Positions 8,067 to 16,560 of a DNA stretch of 64,000 bases are shown piece after piece. A program made the translations under genes and the position numbers. The DNA is taken from positions 1 through 64,000 of the forward strand of contig URVC01000003.1 in NCBI GenBank assembly GCA_900551245.1, in the 5' to 3' direction. The notes under the pieces were generated by a model, which worked only from the letters and a program-made list of their open reading frames with translations, did no database searches and was not told the origin of the DNA. Origin of the DNA: an uncultured bacterium. Its GTDB lineage: Bacteria; Verrucomicrobiota; Lentisphaeria; Victivallales; Victivallaceae. Position 1 is the first letter of the stretch, and each line of letters opens with the position of its first letter.

Positions 8067-9467
8067 ATGTGCGGGAAAAAAGAGTTGCCTCTCCTGATGG
8101 CCTCGATGATCTGCGGAGCGCTGTGCTCCGGCGGGAACGCGGAGACGATGTGTTTCGGCGAACTGCTGTGCGACAATGGCGAAACGCTGATTCTGTCAGC
8201 GCCAGCCCGGTGGGAAGGGAAGCTGAACGGAAGTTCGATCGCCGTGGAATTTTCCGAAAACCGCTGTCGGATTCCCTGTGACTGCAAACAGCAGAATCTG
8301 GCGGAACTCGAAACCGAAATCGACGTGCCGGCCGCCGGAGAGATCCGCATCGGTTGCGGCGCGGACTGGTACTTTGAGTTCATCGTTGACGGCAGCACCG
8401 TCTACTCCACCTGGCAAAAGGGGAACGGTACGGCCGATTTCGGTCGTTTCAACCACATTTTTCAGGTTCCGGTGCGGGCAGGCAGACATCAGATCCGGGT
8501 CCGGTTGCGCAACGGAATGGGCGGAATGAGCTTTCATTGCGGTCCGCCGACAAAACCGTCGTACCGCAACCGGCAGCCGGTTCCGACGGAAAAACTGATG
8601 CAGGCGCTGTCGACGCTCTACACTTCGGACTGCCGCCGCCTCTCCCCGGAGCGGCGCACGGCGCTCCAGGTCTGCCAGGATGCTCTGGATCTGATTGAAC
8701 CGGGAAACCGGGAGCCGGAACAGCCGGTCAATCAATGGCTCGATTCTGCCTTGGAAAAGATCAAAAGAGAGGTTCCGGCGGAGCCGGTCTCCGGCAATCG
8801 GGTCGTCCTCTGGCTGGTTTACAATATGGGAGTGATCGTCAAAACATCCGGAGCGACGTTCGGAATCGACATCTGCCACCCGAGAGCGGCGGAACTTGCC
8901 GATCTTCTGGATTTCGCCATGATCACGCACTTTCACCCCGATCATTTCGACCGGAAGTTTGTGGAAGCGATGCAGCGGGAGGGATTTATTGCCGGGAAAC
9001 CGGTGTTGAGCAGTTTCTACCCGTCACGGCACTTCCGCAAATATCCGGCCGTGTGGCAGTTCGGAGACATCACCATCCGCACCGGTGACATCGATCACAA
9101 CGAGATGCTGCCGAACTTTGTGACGACCTACGAGATCCTCTGCGGGAAAGGCAAAGAGGCCTGCACCATCCTGCACACGGGAGACGGAGCCAACGTCGCC
9201 CAGTTGAATCCGGCGCGTCACGTCAATATTTTGATCGCCCATCCGCGGCCGTTCGGCGAGATCCATTTTGCGGCGGAAGCGGCTTCGAAGCTGACGCCCG
9301 ATCTCCTGATTGTCGGTCATCTGCAGGAGATCAGCCACGGATTCGGCCCCGGGCGGTGGAGTTACCAGACCGGATTTGACGAGTGTGCCGGACTGCCTGC
9401 ATCCGTCACCGGGGTGGTTCCCGTCTGGGGAGAAAAAATCATTTTCGACCCAAAGGAGGGGGAATGA
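8067..9467 (+). CDS. Secreted metallo-beta-lactamase-fold protein with N-terminal beta-sandwich
   Basis: A 466-residue protein with a signal-like N-terminus. Residues about 90-160 form a beta-sandwich module (GCGADWYFEF, HIFQVPV) also found in the 1080-residue GH encoded at 36910-40152. Residues about 245-460 carry a metallo-beta-lactamase fold: the metal motif HFHPDH (residues 288-293), HTGDG and a late GHL that fit the usual order of metal ligands. Such folds include lactonases (UlaG-like), nucleases and other hydrolases; the reaction here is unknown. The start at 8067 follows AAAAGGAG; the stop overlaps the GH13 start (9464-9467). A role in opening sugar lactones would fit the context but is not shown. 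Confidence 0.65.
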   Translation: MCGKKELPLLMASMICGALCSGGNAETMCFGELLCDNGETLILSAPARWEGKLNGSSIAVEFSENRCRIPCDCKQQNLAELETEIDVPAAGEIRIGCGADWYFEFIVDGSTVYSTWQKGNGTADFGRFNHIFQVPVRAGRHQIRVRLRNGMGGMSFHCGPPTKPSYRNRQPVPTEKLMQALSTLYTSDCRRLSPERRTALQVCQDALDLIEPGNREPEQPVNQWLDSALEKIKREVPAEPVSGNRVVLWLVYNMGVIVKTSGATFGIDICHPRAAELADLLDFAMITHFHPDHFDRKFVEAMQREGFIAGKPVLSSFYPSRHFRKYPAVWQFGDITIRTGDIDHNEMLPNFVTTYEILCGKGKEACTILHTGDGANVAQLNPARHVNILIAHPRPFGEIHFAAEAASKLTPDLLIVGHLQEISHGFGPGRWSYQTGFDECAGLPASVTGVVPVWGEKIIFDPKEGE

Positions 9468-11044
9468 ACAAGACCCATGAACCATCCTGGCTTGCACAGG
9501 CGGTTTTCTATGAGATCTATCCGGCCAGCTTTCGCGATTCGAACGGAGACGGGATCGGCGATATCGCGGGTATGATCTCGCAACTCGATTATCTGCGCCG
9601 TCTCGGTGTCAACGCACTCTGGATCAATCCCTGGTATGTCTCCTCTTTCCGCGACGGCGGCTATGACATAACAGATTTCATGCGGCCGGATCCCCGGTAT
9701 GGAACACTTGCCGAAGCGCGGAATTTTTTCCGGGAAGCCCACCGGCACGGCATCCGGGTGGTCCTGGATCTGGTTGCCGGTCACACGTCGCTGGAACATC
9801 CCTACTTTCAGGAATCCTGCCGCGGGACCGGCAGTCGCCACCAGGATTTCTACATCTGGAATCCCAACAGCGTCTACCGCGGGACTGCAGAACAGTACTA
9901 CATCGCCGGACTCTTTCCGCGCGGCTCGTACTGCGCCAACTTTTTCGCATCGCAGCCGGCGATCAATTACGGGTTCAACAAGGTGGAAAACTCCTGGGAA
10001 ATGTCCTGCGACCACCCGGCCTGCCGGGCAAACCGGGAATGGCTGATTTCCGTCATGCGATACTGGCTCGATCTGGGGTGCGACGGATTCCGGGTGGACA
10101 TGGCTTCCTCCATCATCAAGCGGGATCCCGGCTTTGAAAAGACTTCGCAATTCTGGCAGTCGGTACGGACTCTTTTCGACCGGGAGTATCCCGAGGCGGT
10201 GCTCCTCGCCGAGTGGTTCATGCCGGAGAGATCACTGGCGGCAGGCTTTCACCTGGATTTTGTCCCGCCTTCGGGACTTTTCCGCAACGACAGCTGGAGT
10301 TGCTCGCCGATATTTTCCGGAGAGATTCTGTTTTCCGCCGCGACGAAGAAGAACGACGGCAAATGGCTCGACGGCTACCGCAAACTGTGCGATGTCTGCA
10401 ACCCGGCAGGGCTCTGTCTGTTCTCCGGGACGCATGATCAATGGCGGCTCTCGTATTTCGGCAGCGATCGTGAAACGATGGTGAAACTCGCGTTCATGAC
10501 GGCGCTTCCGGCGCCACCTTTTTTCTATTACGGAGACGAAATCGGCATGCGTCATCTTGTCGGAGTGGCGGTGGAAGGCAGTGCGTCACGCGGCGGAGCC
10601 AGAACGCCGATGCAGTGGGACCATTCACGCAATTTCGGCTTCTCCACTGCGGCGCCGGAGAAACTCTATCTGCCGACGGATTCCGCCGCCGGGGCTCCGA
10701 CCGTGGAAGATGCATTGGCGGGACGAAATCCTCTCTTCACCACCGTCAGGGAGTTAATCCGTCTGCGACGGGAGCATCCCGCTCTGGGAGGCGACGGTGC
10801 GCTCGAACTGGACTGTCCGGAAAACTTTCCGCTGCGCGTGACCAGACGCCTGGCGGGGGAAACGATATTCGCCGCATTCAATCCCTCCGGCGAAACGGTC
10901 AGTTTTCCTCTGCCGGGCACGTGGGAAACGTTGCTGACACGTGGCGTTGTCCGCAAAAACGAAATGCTGCTTTTGGAGCCGGTTTCCTTTATTTTCCTCC
11001 GAAAGGCAGCTTCCCAACCGGGGGGGAAGATGCATGACGTGTGA
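9464..11044 (+). CDS. GH13 alpha-amylase-family enzyme (alpha-glucosidase/trehalose synthase-like)
   Basis: A 526-residue protein without signal peptide, so probably cytoplasmic. It begins with the family pattern AVFYEIYPASFRDSNGDGIGD and keeps the GH13 conserved regions: DLVAGHTS (region I), GFRVDMA with nucleophile Asp212 (region II), LLAEW with acid/base Glu250 (region III), and GTHDQW with Asp325 (region IV). QWDHSRNFGF and a C-terminal beta domain match oligo-1,6-glucosidase, alpha-glucosidase and trehalose synthase relatives; the exact specificity cannot be read from sequence. AAGGAGGGGG precedes the start, which overlaps the previous stop by ATGA. It is the last gene of the operon. Confidence 0.85.
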   Translation: MNKTHEPSWLAQAVFYEIYPASFRDSNGDGIGDIAGMISQLDYLRRLGVNALWINPWYVSSFRDGGYDITDFMRPDPRYGTLAEARNFFREAHRHGIRVVLDLVAGHTSLEHPYFQESCRGTGSRHQDFYIWNPNSVYRGTAEQYYIAGLFPRGSYCANFFASQPAINYGFNKVENSWEMSCDHPACRANREWLISVMRYWLDLGCDGFRVDMASSIIKRDPGFEKTSQFWQSVRTLFDREYPEAVLLAEWFMPERSLAAGFHLDFVPPSGLFRNDSWSCSPIFSGEILFSAATKKNDGKWLDGYRKLCDVCNPAGLCLFSGTHDQWRLSYFGSDRETMVKLAFMTALPAPPFFYYGDEIGMRHLVGVAVEGSASRGGARTPMQWDHSRNFGFSTAAPEKLYLPTDSAAGAPTVEDALAGRNPLFTTVRELIRLRREHPALGGDGALELDCPENFPLRVTRRLAGETIFAAFNPSGETVSFPLPGTWETLLTRGVVRKNEMLLLEPVSFIFLRKAASQPGGKMHDV

Positions 11045-11271
11045 TTGCCCGGGGAGCCCTGCGGGGAAACTCTGACTGCCGCGGGAAACGAGCAACCCGT
11101 ATGCGGCAGACGGATTGTACGGAAAATTGAGGATATTCCTCTCTATAGCCCGACGTTTGACAAAGTGCGTCAAAGAGCTTGCAATCGACGGAGAGCAGAA
11201 TATAGTAACAGGGACATGGAATTGTCACACCACTTTTGTTGAAACAATTGTCCACGGAAGGAGAGAGTGCA
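11045..11271 (+). promoter_or_regulatory. Promoter and candidate operator upstream of the GH39 gene
   Basis: A promoter is visible as TTGCAA (11179-11184), a 16-bp spacer and TATAGT (11201-11206), giving a leader of about 60 bases. Directly upstream lies an inverted repeat TTTGAC-N7-GTCAAA (11156-11174), well placed as an activator or repressor site. The gene is followed by a Shine-Dalgarno AAGGAGAG. The remaining sequence shows nothing coding. Confidence 0.55.
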
Positions 11272-12696
11272 ATGAAACAACTGCTTGTAAATACGGAAGT
11301 CAAAAAAACGCTGTCGAAAATCTGGGAATTCGGTGTCAACACCTGTCATGCGCCCCTCTGGCTGCGTACCGATCTTGTCGGGCAGTTGAAACGGCAGCAC
11401 ACCGAGCTGGGGTTTCGTTACATCCGGTTTCATGACATTTTCGGCGATGAGCTGGGCGTGGTGGATTCCGAAGGAAAATTTCATTTCGAGCGGGTCATTC
11501 AGATCTATAAGAATGTGCTGGCATGCGGAATGAAACCGTTTGTGGAACTCTCCTCCATGCCGGGGGCGCTCGCCTCGGGGGAAAATAACGTCTGCTTCTA
11601 CAAATTCCGTTCCGATCCGCCGGCACGCTGGGAGGCCTGGCGGGAACTGGTGGCGGCCTTTGCCCGTTCTCTTACCGGAGCATTCGGTGAAGAAGAGGTG
11701 AAAACGTGGTATTTCGAAGTCTGGAATGAACCGGATATCCCGTTCTGGAGCGGAAGCCGTGATGAATACTTCCGGTTGTATGATCTTGCGCGGAACGCGA
11801 TAAAATCCGTATCGCGGGCCTACCGGGTCGGCGGCCCGGCCACCTCCAAGACAAAATGGATTCCGGAATTTGTCGCTCACACCTTCAGGCCGTCGAAGGA
11901 GGATCCGGATACCGGGATCCGGTGTGATTTCATTTCGACGCACGCATATCCCAGCGATCTGGCGTTTCTCAACAGTGCGGAGGGTTCTGTCCGTCTGGAA
12001 CAAGCCTCCGTCATGAGGGATCTGTATGCTGCGGTGCGGCAGGTGCTGGATACGGCCTGGGGACCGGATTTTCCGCTCCTTCTGGGAGAGTGGAACTCTT
12101 CCGCCGGACCGTATGCCTTCAACCACGATGCATGCAACAATGCGCCGTTCATCTGCAAGACGATGAGTGAACTGCGCCGGTTGTGCGCCGGCAGTCTCTA
12201 CTGGGGGGCGAGCGACATCTATGAAGAGGGCGGGTTTCATTATACTCCATTCCACGGAGGCTATGGGCTGGAGACGATCAACAGCATTCCCAAGGCCTCC
12301 TACCATGCATTCCGCTTTCTGCACGGACTGGGGGATACGGAACTGGAGGCGGTGTTTGACCAGCCCTGTGAAGAACACGGAGTGCTGGCGACGGAACAAA
12401 ACGGGGAATTCCGTATTCTGGTCTGGAATTACCGGTCCCCGGAATCGGAAGGCGAACCGCTGGAATTTGAAATTTCAGGAGCAGGGAGGTGCCGGGGAAC
12501 GCTGGAACGAATTGAACCCGGTCACGGCAGTGCGTACGAGACCTGGCGGGAGCTGGGAAGTCCGGAGTTTCTCGATTACCGGAGTTTTGAAACGCTGACA
12601 GCGGCTTCTCGAACGCAAGAAGAAGATTTCTCCGGTGAAGAAACAATCTCTCTGGCTCCCGGAACCGTTGCGCTGCTCCGGTTCCGCCGCCTGTAA
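11272..12696 (+). CDS. GH39-type glycosidase (beta-xylosidase-like)
   Basis: A 474-residue protein with no signal peptide. The TIM barrel carries the clan GH-A/GH39 pair: acid/base Glu153 in EVWNEPD and nucleophile Glu273 in GEWNSS. The opening VNTCHAPLWLRTDL and FRYIRFHDIF match GH39 xylan 1,4-beta-xylosidases (and related alpha-L-iduronidase folds). A C-terminal beta domain follows from about residue 380. Family length is about 480-550, so the gene appears complete. It has its own promoter and lies after the GH13 operon in the same direction. It would remove xylose or related sugars from imported oligosaccharides in the cytoplasm. The start at 11272 is set by AAGGAGAG. Confidence 0.8.
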   Translation: MKQLLVNTEVKKTLSKIWEFGVNTCHAPLWLRTDLVGQLKRQHTELGFRYIRFHDIFGDELGVVDSEGKFHFERVIQIYKNVLACGMKPFVELSSMPGALASGENNVCFYKFRSDPPARWEAWRELVAAFARSLTGAFGEEEVKTWYFEVWNEPDIPFWSGSRDEYFRLYDLARNAIKSVSRAYRVGGPATSKTKWIPEFVAHTFRPSKEDPDTGIRCDFISTHAYPSDLAFLNSAEGSVRLEQASVMRDLYAAVRQVLDTAWGPDFPLLLGEWNSSAGPYAFNHDACNNAPFICKTMSELRRLCAGSLYWGASDIYEEGGFHYTPFHGGYGLETINSIPKASYHAFRFLHGLGDTELEAVFDQPCEEHGVLATEQNGEFRILVWNYRSPESEGEPLEFEISGAGRCRGTLERIEPGHGSAYETWRELGSPEFLDYRSFETLTAASRTQEEDFSGEETISLAPGTVALLRFRRL

Positions 12697-12982
12697 TAAA
12701 ACGGGCATCTGGAGCCCCCCGGGGGAAAGCATTTCGATGCAGAGCCCGATGGCAGCGCGGCCATTGGGCTTCAATTTTCCCAAGGATGCAGGGAATTGCT
12801 TCTGAATTGCCTGTTTTCCCGGCAGCCTTTACGACACCAGGGATTCGCAGTCTCTTTCGTTGTTCACTGCGGTCGCAACAAGAACAGAAACCTTCTGGAT
12901 TCCACCATCACACGTTGATAACGACCGGAAAATTGCGAACATTTTGAGAGAGGGTACTTGAAAACAGGCCTGTTTTCTGATT
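12697..12982. other. Non-coding region with an 18-bp perfect palindrome
   Basis: No gene or convincing terminator is seen between the GH39 gene and the transposase remnant. A perfect 18-bp palindrome, GAAAACAGGCCTGTTTTC, lies at 12960-12977, and its half CCTGTTTTC recurs at 12810-12818. These may be ends of the decayed element, but this is not shown. Confidence 0.35.
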
Positions 12983-13690
12983 GATGAAAATGCAGCGCAA
13001 GAAAACGAAAAAGCTATCTCCGAAGTGATTAAAATCGCTGAAAAAGAGATTCGGACATATCTCGACGGACTGGTCCGGCGATCGGTCGAGAATACGCTGA
13101 TGCGGAAGCCGATGCGATCTGCCAGGCTTCGAGGAATCAGCGCAGCCCGGATCGCGAGGATACGCGGGCCGGGAGCTATAAACGCAAACTCCTGACGAAA
13201 GCGGATGAAGTTGAACTTCCGATTTCCCGTCTGCGGACGTTACCCTTTGGAACGCAAATCATCGAGCGTTATAAGCCGAAGCAAAGCTGCGTTGAGGAAA
13301 CTTTGATCGAGATGTGTCTTGCAGGCGTGTCCGTTCGACGCGTGGAGAATATCACCGAAGCCCTTTGGAGCACCAAGGTCCGTTCCAGCACGGTAAACGA
13401 ATCAAATCAAAAGAGTTACGGAAAAATCGAGAAATGGCATAAACAGCCGTTCCTCGGCGAACATCCGCATATTTTTGTCGATGGCGTCTATCGGAAGCGA
13501 AGTTGGGGCGGAGAGGTTCAAGAACGTTTCTGTTCTGGTTGCGGTCGGTGGGAACGATGAGGGGTACCGTTAAACCTTGACGGTGCGGAAGGCTACCGGG
13601 AAGACTGGGTCCTCGGCTATGATGCTGGTCGGAGCCAGACTCAGGCATACTTCCACGATAAAATGGGGCACTCGGCAGTACATGAATCTT
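12983..13690 (+). pseudogene. Degenerate IS256-type (mutator) transposase
   Basis: Broken reading frames can be stitched into an IS256-family transposase: DTRAGSYKRKLLTKADEVEL, then IIERYKPKQS, VEETLIEMCLAGVSVRRVEN, ITEALW, then HIFVDGVYRKRSWGGEV with the first catalytic-type Asp of the DDE domain. After that the frame shifts: VSVLVAVGGNDEGYR continues in another frame, runs into a stop, and EGYREDW follows in yet another. The rest of the catalytic domain, about 150-200 residues including the later acidic residues, is missing. The element is therefore dead. The longest intact piece is 13303-13560. Confidence 0.75.
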
Positions 13691-13993
13691 TGCAAACTTT
13701 ATGAAGGTGGCATAAGGTAAAAAAGCGGGAGGCTCCGCCTGCGCAACCGACCTGCGCTCCGGAACTCTCAGGTCGGTCGATTGCTTCGGCTATGCCAACT
13801 CACGTTTGCCATCTGTAATCGCTCAGAAACAAATGTGAGCAAAATATCGGATACTACCCATATATGGCATTTTATGGTACCCCTGCAACCCCGCGATTGT
13901 GACCCATTTGTGCCCCAAATGTGCCCCAAATCACCTGCCGGACGGGATGGAAAATGCGCGTTGAACTCAAGAGTTTGAGGTGGACAAAAAAAA
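13691..13993. repeat. Intergenic region with three tandem 11-bp repeats
   Basis: At 13898-13930 are three consecutive 11-bp units: TGTGACCCATT, TGTGCCCCAAA and TGTGCCCCAAA. They lie about 64 bp from the 3' end of tRNA-Gln. A similar pair of 11-bp units (CGTGGCAAAAT twice) occurs at 60571-60592. Such repeats next to a tRNA 3' end could be remains of an integration site. No integrase gene is present. Confidence 0.45.
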
Positions 13994-14067
13994 TGGCAGT
14001 CCTGTAAGGATTCGAACCTCAACAAAGTGAACCAGAATCACTTGTGCTACCGTTACACCACAGGACT
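13994..14067 (-). tRNA. tRNA-Gln (anticodon CTG)
   Basis: A 74-nt cloverleaf on the minus strand. Acceptor stem AGTCCTG/CAGGACT (7 bp); D arm GTG-TAACGGTAG-CAC; anticodon stem AGTGA/TCACT with loop TTCTGGT, anticodon CTG; T arm TGAGG-TTCGAAT-CCTTA (one G-U pair); discriminator G and an encoded CCA. The decoded amino acid is glutamine. The encoded CCA and stem pairings support a functional gene. Confidence 0.93.
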
Positions 14068-14302
14068 GCATCTTGGTATGTGCTTCTTAATATAGCCGCA
14101 GTTTTCGATAAAGCAAGCTGAAAATTGAAAAAAAACGCTTTTCACGCAGAGAAATCTCCCAATTCACTCTCACACTCCCCGCTATCGTCGGCGGAAATCT
14201 CTGCCCGGCTCCGCCCACTTCTCTCACAATCTTTCGTTCCGCCACTTGACAAAACAGCGATTCGATGTCATAATATATACGTATAAACAGACCGGGAACA
14301 AA
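14068..14302 (+). promoter_or_regulatory. Promoter and operator of the LacI gene at 14303
   Basis: TTGACA (14246-14251), a 17-bp spacer and CATAAT (14269-14274) form a near-consensus promoter. Overlapping the start of transcription is the palindrome TATACGTATA (14276-14285), extending to CGTATAAACA (14280-14289). The ten-base word TGTTTATACG, its reverse complement, recurs before the next gene, which marks it as the probable binding site of the LacI protein itself. The rest of this gap (14068-14245) shows nothing else. Confidence 0.65.
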
Positions 14303-15271
14303 ATGACGCAGAAAGAGATTGCGAAACAGCTGAACATCTCGCAGGCCACCGTTTCGATGGCGCTGAAAGGTTCAGAGCGGATTTCCCCCGCCGTGCGTGA
14401 GGCCGTGCAGAAGCTGGCATCGGATGCCGGGTACCGCCCCAATCCGGCCGGGCAGATGCTCCGGCTGGGGCGGAGCAACGTGATCGGCGCGGTGTTTCCG
14501 TCGCTGACCAACAGCTACTACGCCGAACTCTTTCAGGAGCTCCAACGCGGCCTGGAACCCCACGGCTATCTGCTCTATTTCATTCCGGCCGAGACCCATC
14601 CGGAGGCGGCGGCCGCCGCCTCTTCGCTCCAGAGCATGCGGGTGGCGGGAGTTGTCTCACTCGGCATGTTCGCAGAACAGCTCCTGCCGCTGCGCGACGA
14701 TGGAATCGCCCTCGTCTTTTACGGCGGGGAACAGCAGATCAGCGAACAGATCAGCCAGGTTCTTCCCGACCGGTTCGGTGCCGGGCGGGACATTACCGAT
14801 TTTCTCATCCGCCGTGGTCGGAAACATATCGCCTTTCTCGGCGCGCAGGGCGATGGAGAACAGCGGTATCGCGGCTATTGCGCGGCCCTCGCCGCCGCCG
14901 GTATGGAAGCACGGCCGATGCCGGTTCCTCCCGCCTGCGACCTTCTTACCGCCGGCTACGAGGGCATGCGGCAGCTGTTGCTCCGGTACCCCGACACCGA
15001 CGGGGTTTTCGCCCACAATGACGATATGGCCATCGGCGCTCTGCGGGCGGCGGCGGAAGCCGGAATCCGGGTGCCGGAATCGCTCTCCCTCGCCGGATTC
15101 GACAACATCACCGCCGGCCGCTACACCTCCCCTGCCCTCACGTCGGTCGAACAGCCGCGCAGCGAAATCGCCCGGCTGCTGGTCGAGGAACTCTGCGCCG
15201 TGCTCAGCGATTTTCACCACGCCCGTTTCGTTTCCGTGCCCTGCAGCTTGAAAATCCGGGAGTCGGCATAA
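14303..15271 (+). CDS. LacI-family transcriptional regulator
   Basis: A 322-residue protein. The N-terminal helix-turn-helix (MTQKEIAKQLNISQATVSMA) is followed by the hinge and a periplasmic-binding-protein-like sensor domain (FPSLTNSYYAELFQELQRGL; HNDDMAIGALRAAAEAGI; GFDN). It normally binds DNA as a dimer and releases it on sugar binding. The start at 14303 fits the family N-terminus; an earlier in-frame TTG would lie inside the promoter. It is followed by the beta-propeller and GH2 genes. Candidate operators at 14276-14289 and 15283-15300 suggest autoregulation and control of the downstream pair. Confidence 0.9.
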   Translation: MTQKEIAKQLNISQATVSMALKGSERISPAVREAVQKLASDAGYRPNPAGQMLRLGRSNVIGAVFPSLTNSYYAELFQELQRGLEPHGYLLYFIPAETHPEAAAAASSLQSMRVAGVVSLGMFAEQLLPLRDDGIALVFYGGEQQISEQISQVLPDRFGAGRDITDFLIRRGRKHIAFLGAQGDGEQRYRGYCAALAAAGMEARPMPVPPACDLLTAGYEGMRQLLLRYPDTDGVFAHNDDMAIGALRAAAEAGIRVPESLSLAGFDNITAGRYTSPALTSVEQPRSEIARLLVEELCAVLSDFHHARFVSVPCSLKIRESA

Positions 15272-15282
15272 TTTTTCAAAAA

Positions 15283-15300
15283 TGTTTATACGAATGATCA
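15283..15300 (+). promoter_or_regulatory. Second candidate LacI operator, before the beta-propeller gene
   Basis: TGTTTATACGAATGATCA contains the same ten-base word TGTTTATACG found (in reverse orientation) over the LacI promoter. It sits between the LacI stop and the Shine-Dalgarno GAGGAG of the next gene. No separate -35/-10 pair is obvious here, so it may act as a roadblock or auxiliary site. Confidence 0.5.
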
Positions 15301-15325
15301 AAGTCACTATTTGAGGAGAAAACCT

Positions 15326-16519
15326 ATGGAAATCCATCCAGTTTACCAATGGCGGAAGATCACGCCGGAAGACGGCATCTATCTCTTCGGCTACTACGAC
15401 CGCAATCCGTGGAACGAGGACCAGACCCTGCATCTGGCCATGCGCATTCCGCAGGAAACCCGGCTGCCTCAGCCCGGAGAGACCGCGGAAATCGGCGTGA
15501 TCGGCAAGGAGGGATACCGCCCGCTGGTCACCACCCGGGCCTGGTGTCATCAGCAGGGGTGCATGGAGCTCTTCCTGCCCCGCCGCCCCGGCTGTTTCGT
15601 CTACAATGACTTCGATCTGCAGGAGAGGAAACCGGTCGCACGGATCTATCAGCTCGGCAAGGGGGTGGTGGATCGTTTCGAGTATCCGATTTACGCAATC
15701 TCTCCGGACGGCCGCTGGGGGGTGTCGCTGAACTTCGGCCGGATTCCGCGCCGCGGTTACAGCTATGCGGACACTCCGGTTCCCTCAGACCAGTGGCATC
15801 CGGCCGATCTTGACGGAGAAGGCCTGCGCCTCATCGATCTCGACACCGGGAGTTCGAAACTGATCGTCAGCTACCGGACCATGCTCGAGCGGCATCCTTA
15901 CGGTTACGGCATGGAGGAGTTCTACATCTGGCTCAACCACGCGATCTTCAACTGCGATTCGACCCGGCTGCTGTGGCTCTTCCGCCAGTGGACCGACCCG
16001 ATCGGACAATCCTGCATGTGGCACACCTTCATGTACACCTGCTCGCTGACCGGCGAAGACGCCGAATGCCTCCTGCCGGAAGTCTATTGGAAGAACGCCA
16101 TCTCCCACCAGATCTGGGGGCGGACGCCCCGGGAGATCCTGGTCGACGCCAACTGGCGCGGAACCGGCCACGAAGCGGTGGTCTTCGATGAGAGCCGCCG
16201 CCCCTTCCTCGCCCGGCGGATTTCGAAGGGGCACGGCGCGATGTCGCACATGGTCTTCTCACCCGACGGGAAATGGCTGCTTTCGGACAGCTACCCCGAC
16301 GAAAACCGGCGCCAGAAGCTCATTCTCATCGAAACCGCCACCGGAAATATGGAGACGCTGGGCACCTTCCGCCACGAAACCGCCCCGGGGAGCAGCGGCG
16401 ACGTGCGCTGCGATCTGCATCCGCGCTGGAGTCCGGATGGGAAGATCGTCACCGTGGACTCCATTCACGACGGCAGACGGGCCATCTATCAGCTCGATCT
16501 TTCGCCGATCATCAAGTAA
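15326..16519 (+). CDS. Beta-propeller protein (TolB/oligogalacturonate lyase-like fold)
   Basis: A 397-residue protein without signal peptide. It has repeated beta-propeller blade motifs: AISPDGRWGVSLNF, MVFSPDGKWLLSDSY and HPRWSPDGKIVTVDS. This SPDG pattern is typical of TolB/DPP-like blades. Sugar-linked relatives include oligogalacturonate lyases and uncharacterised proteins of polysaccharide-utilisation loci. No metal site can be assigned with confidence, so enzymatic activity is uncertain. The start is chosen for TTGAGGAG at 15311-15318. It lies between the LacI gene and a GH2 enzyme on the same strand, so it probably handles the same glycan. Confidence 0.6.
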   Translation: MEIHPVYQWRKITPEDGIYLFGYYDRNPWNEDQTLHLAMRIPQETRLPQPGETAEIGVIGKEGYRPLVTTRAWCHQQGCMELFLPRRPGCFVYNDFDLQERKPVARIYQLGKGVVDRFEYPIYAISPDGRWGVSLNFGRIPRRGYSYADTPVPSDQWHPADLDGEGLRLIDLDTGSSKLIVSYRTMLERHPYGYGMEEFYIWLNHAIFNCDSTRLLWLFRQWTDPIGQSCMWHTFMYTCSLTGEDAECLLPEVYWKNAISHQIWGRTPREILVDANWRGTGHEAVVFDESRRPFLARRISKGHGAMSHMVFSPDGKWLLSDSYPDENRRQKLILIETATGNMETLGTFRHETAPGSSGDVRCDLHPRWSPDGKIVTVDSIHDGRRAIYQLDLSPIIK

Positions 16520-16560
16520 CGGTTTGATTTGATTTGAATAGAATAGAAAGGATTCAAACC

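Noticed and set aside
11157..11162. TTGACA as -35 of the GH39 promoter
   Set aside because: The nearest -10-like sequence (11201) is 38 bp away; TTGCAA at 11179 gives correct 16-bp spacing.
13303..13560. An 85-codon frame as an independent small gene
   Set aside because: It is the longest intact piece of a broken IS256-type transposase that continues in other frames.
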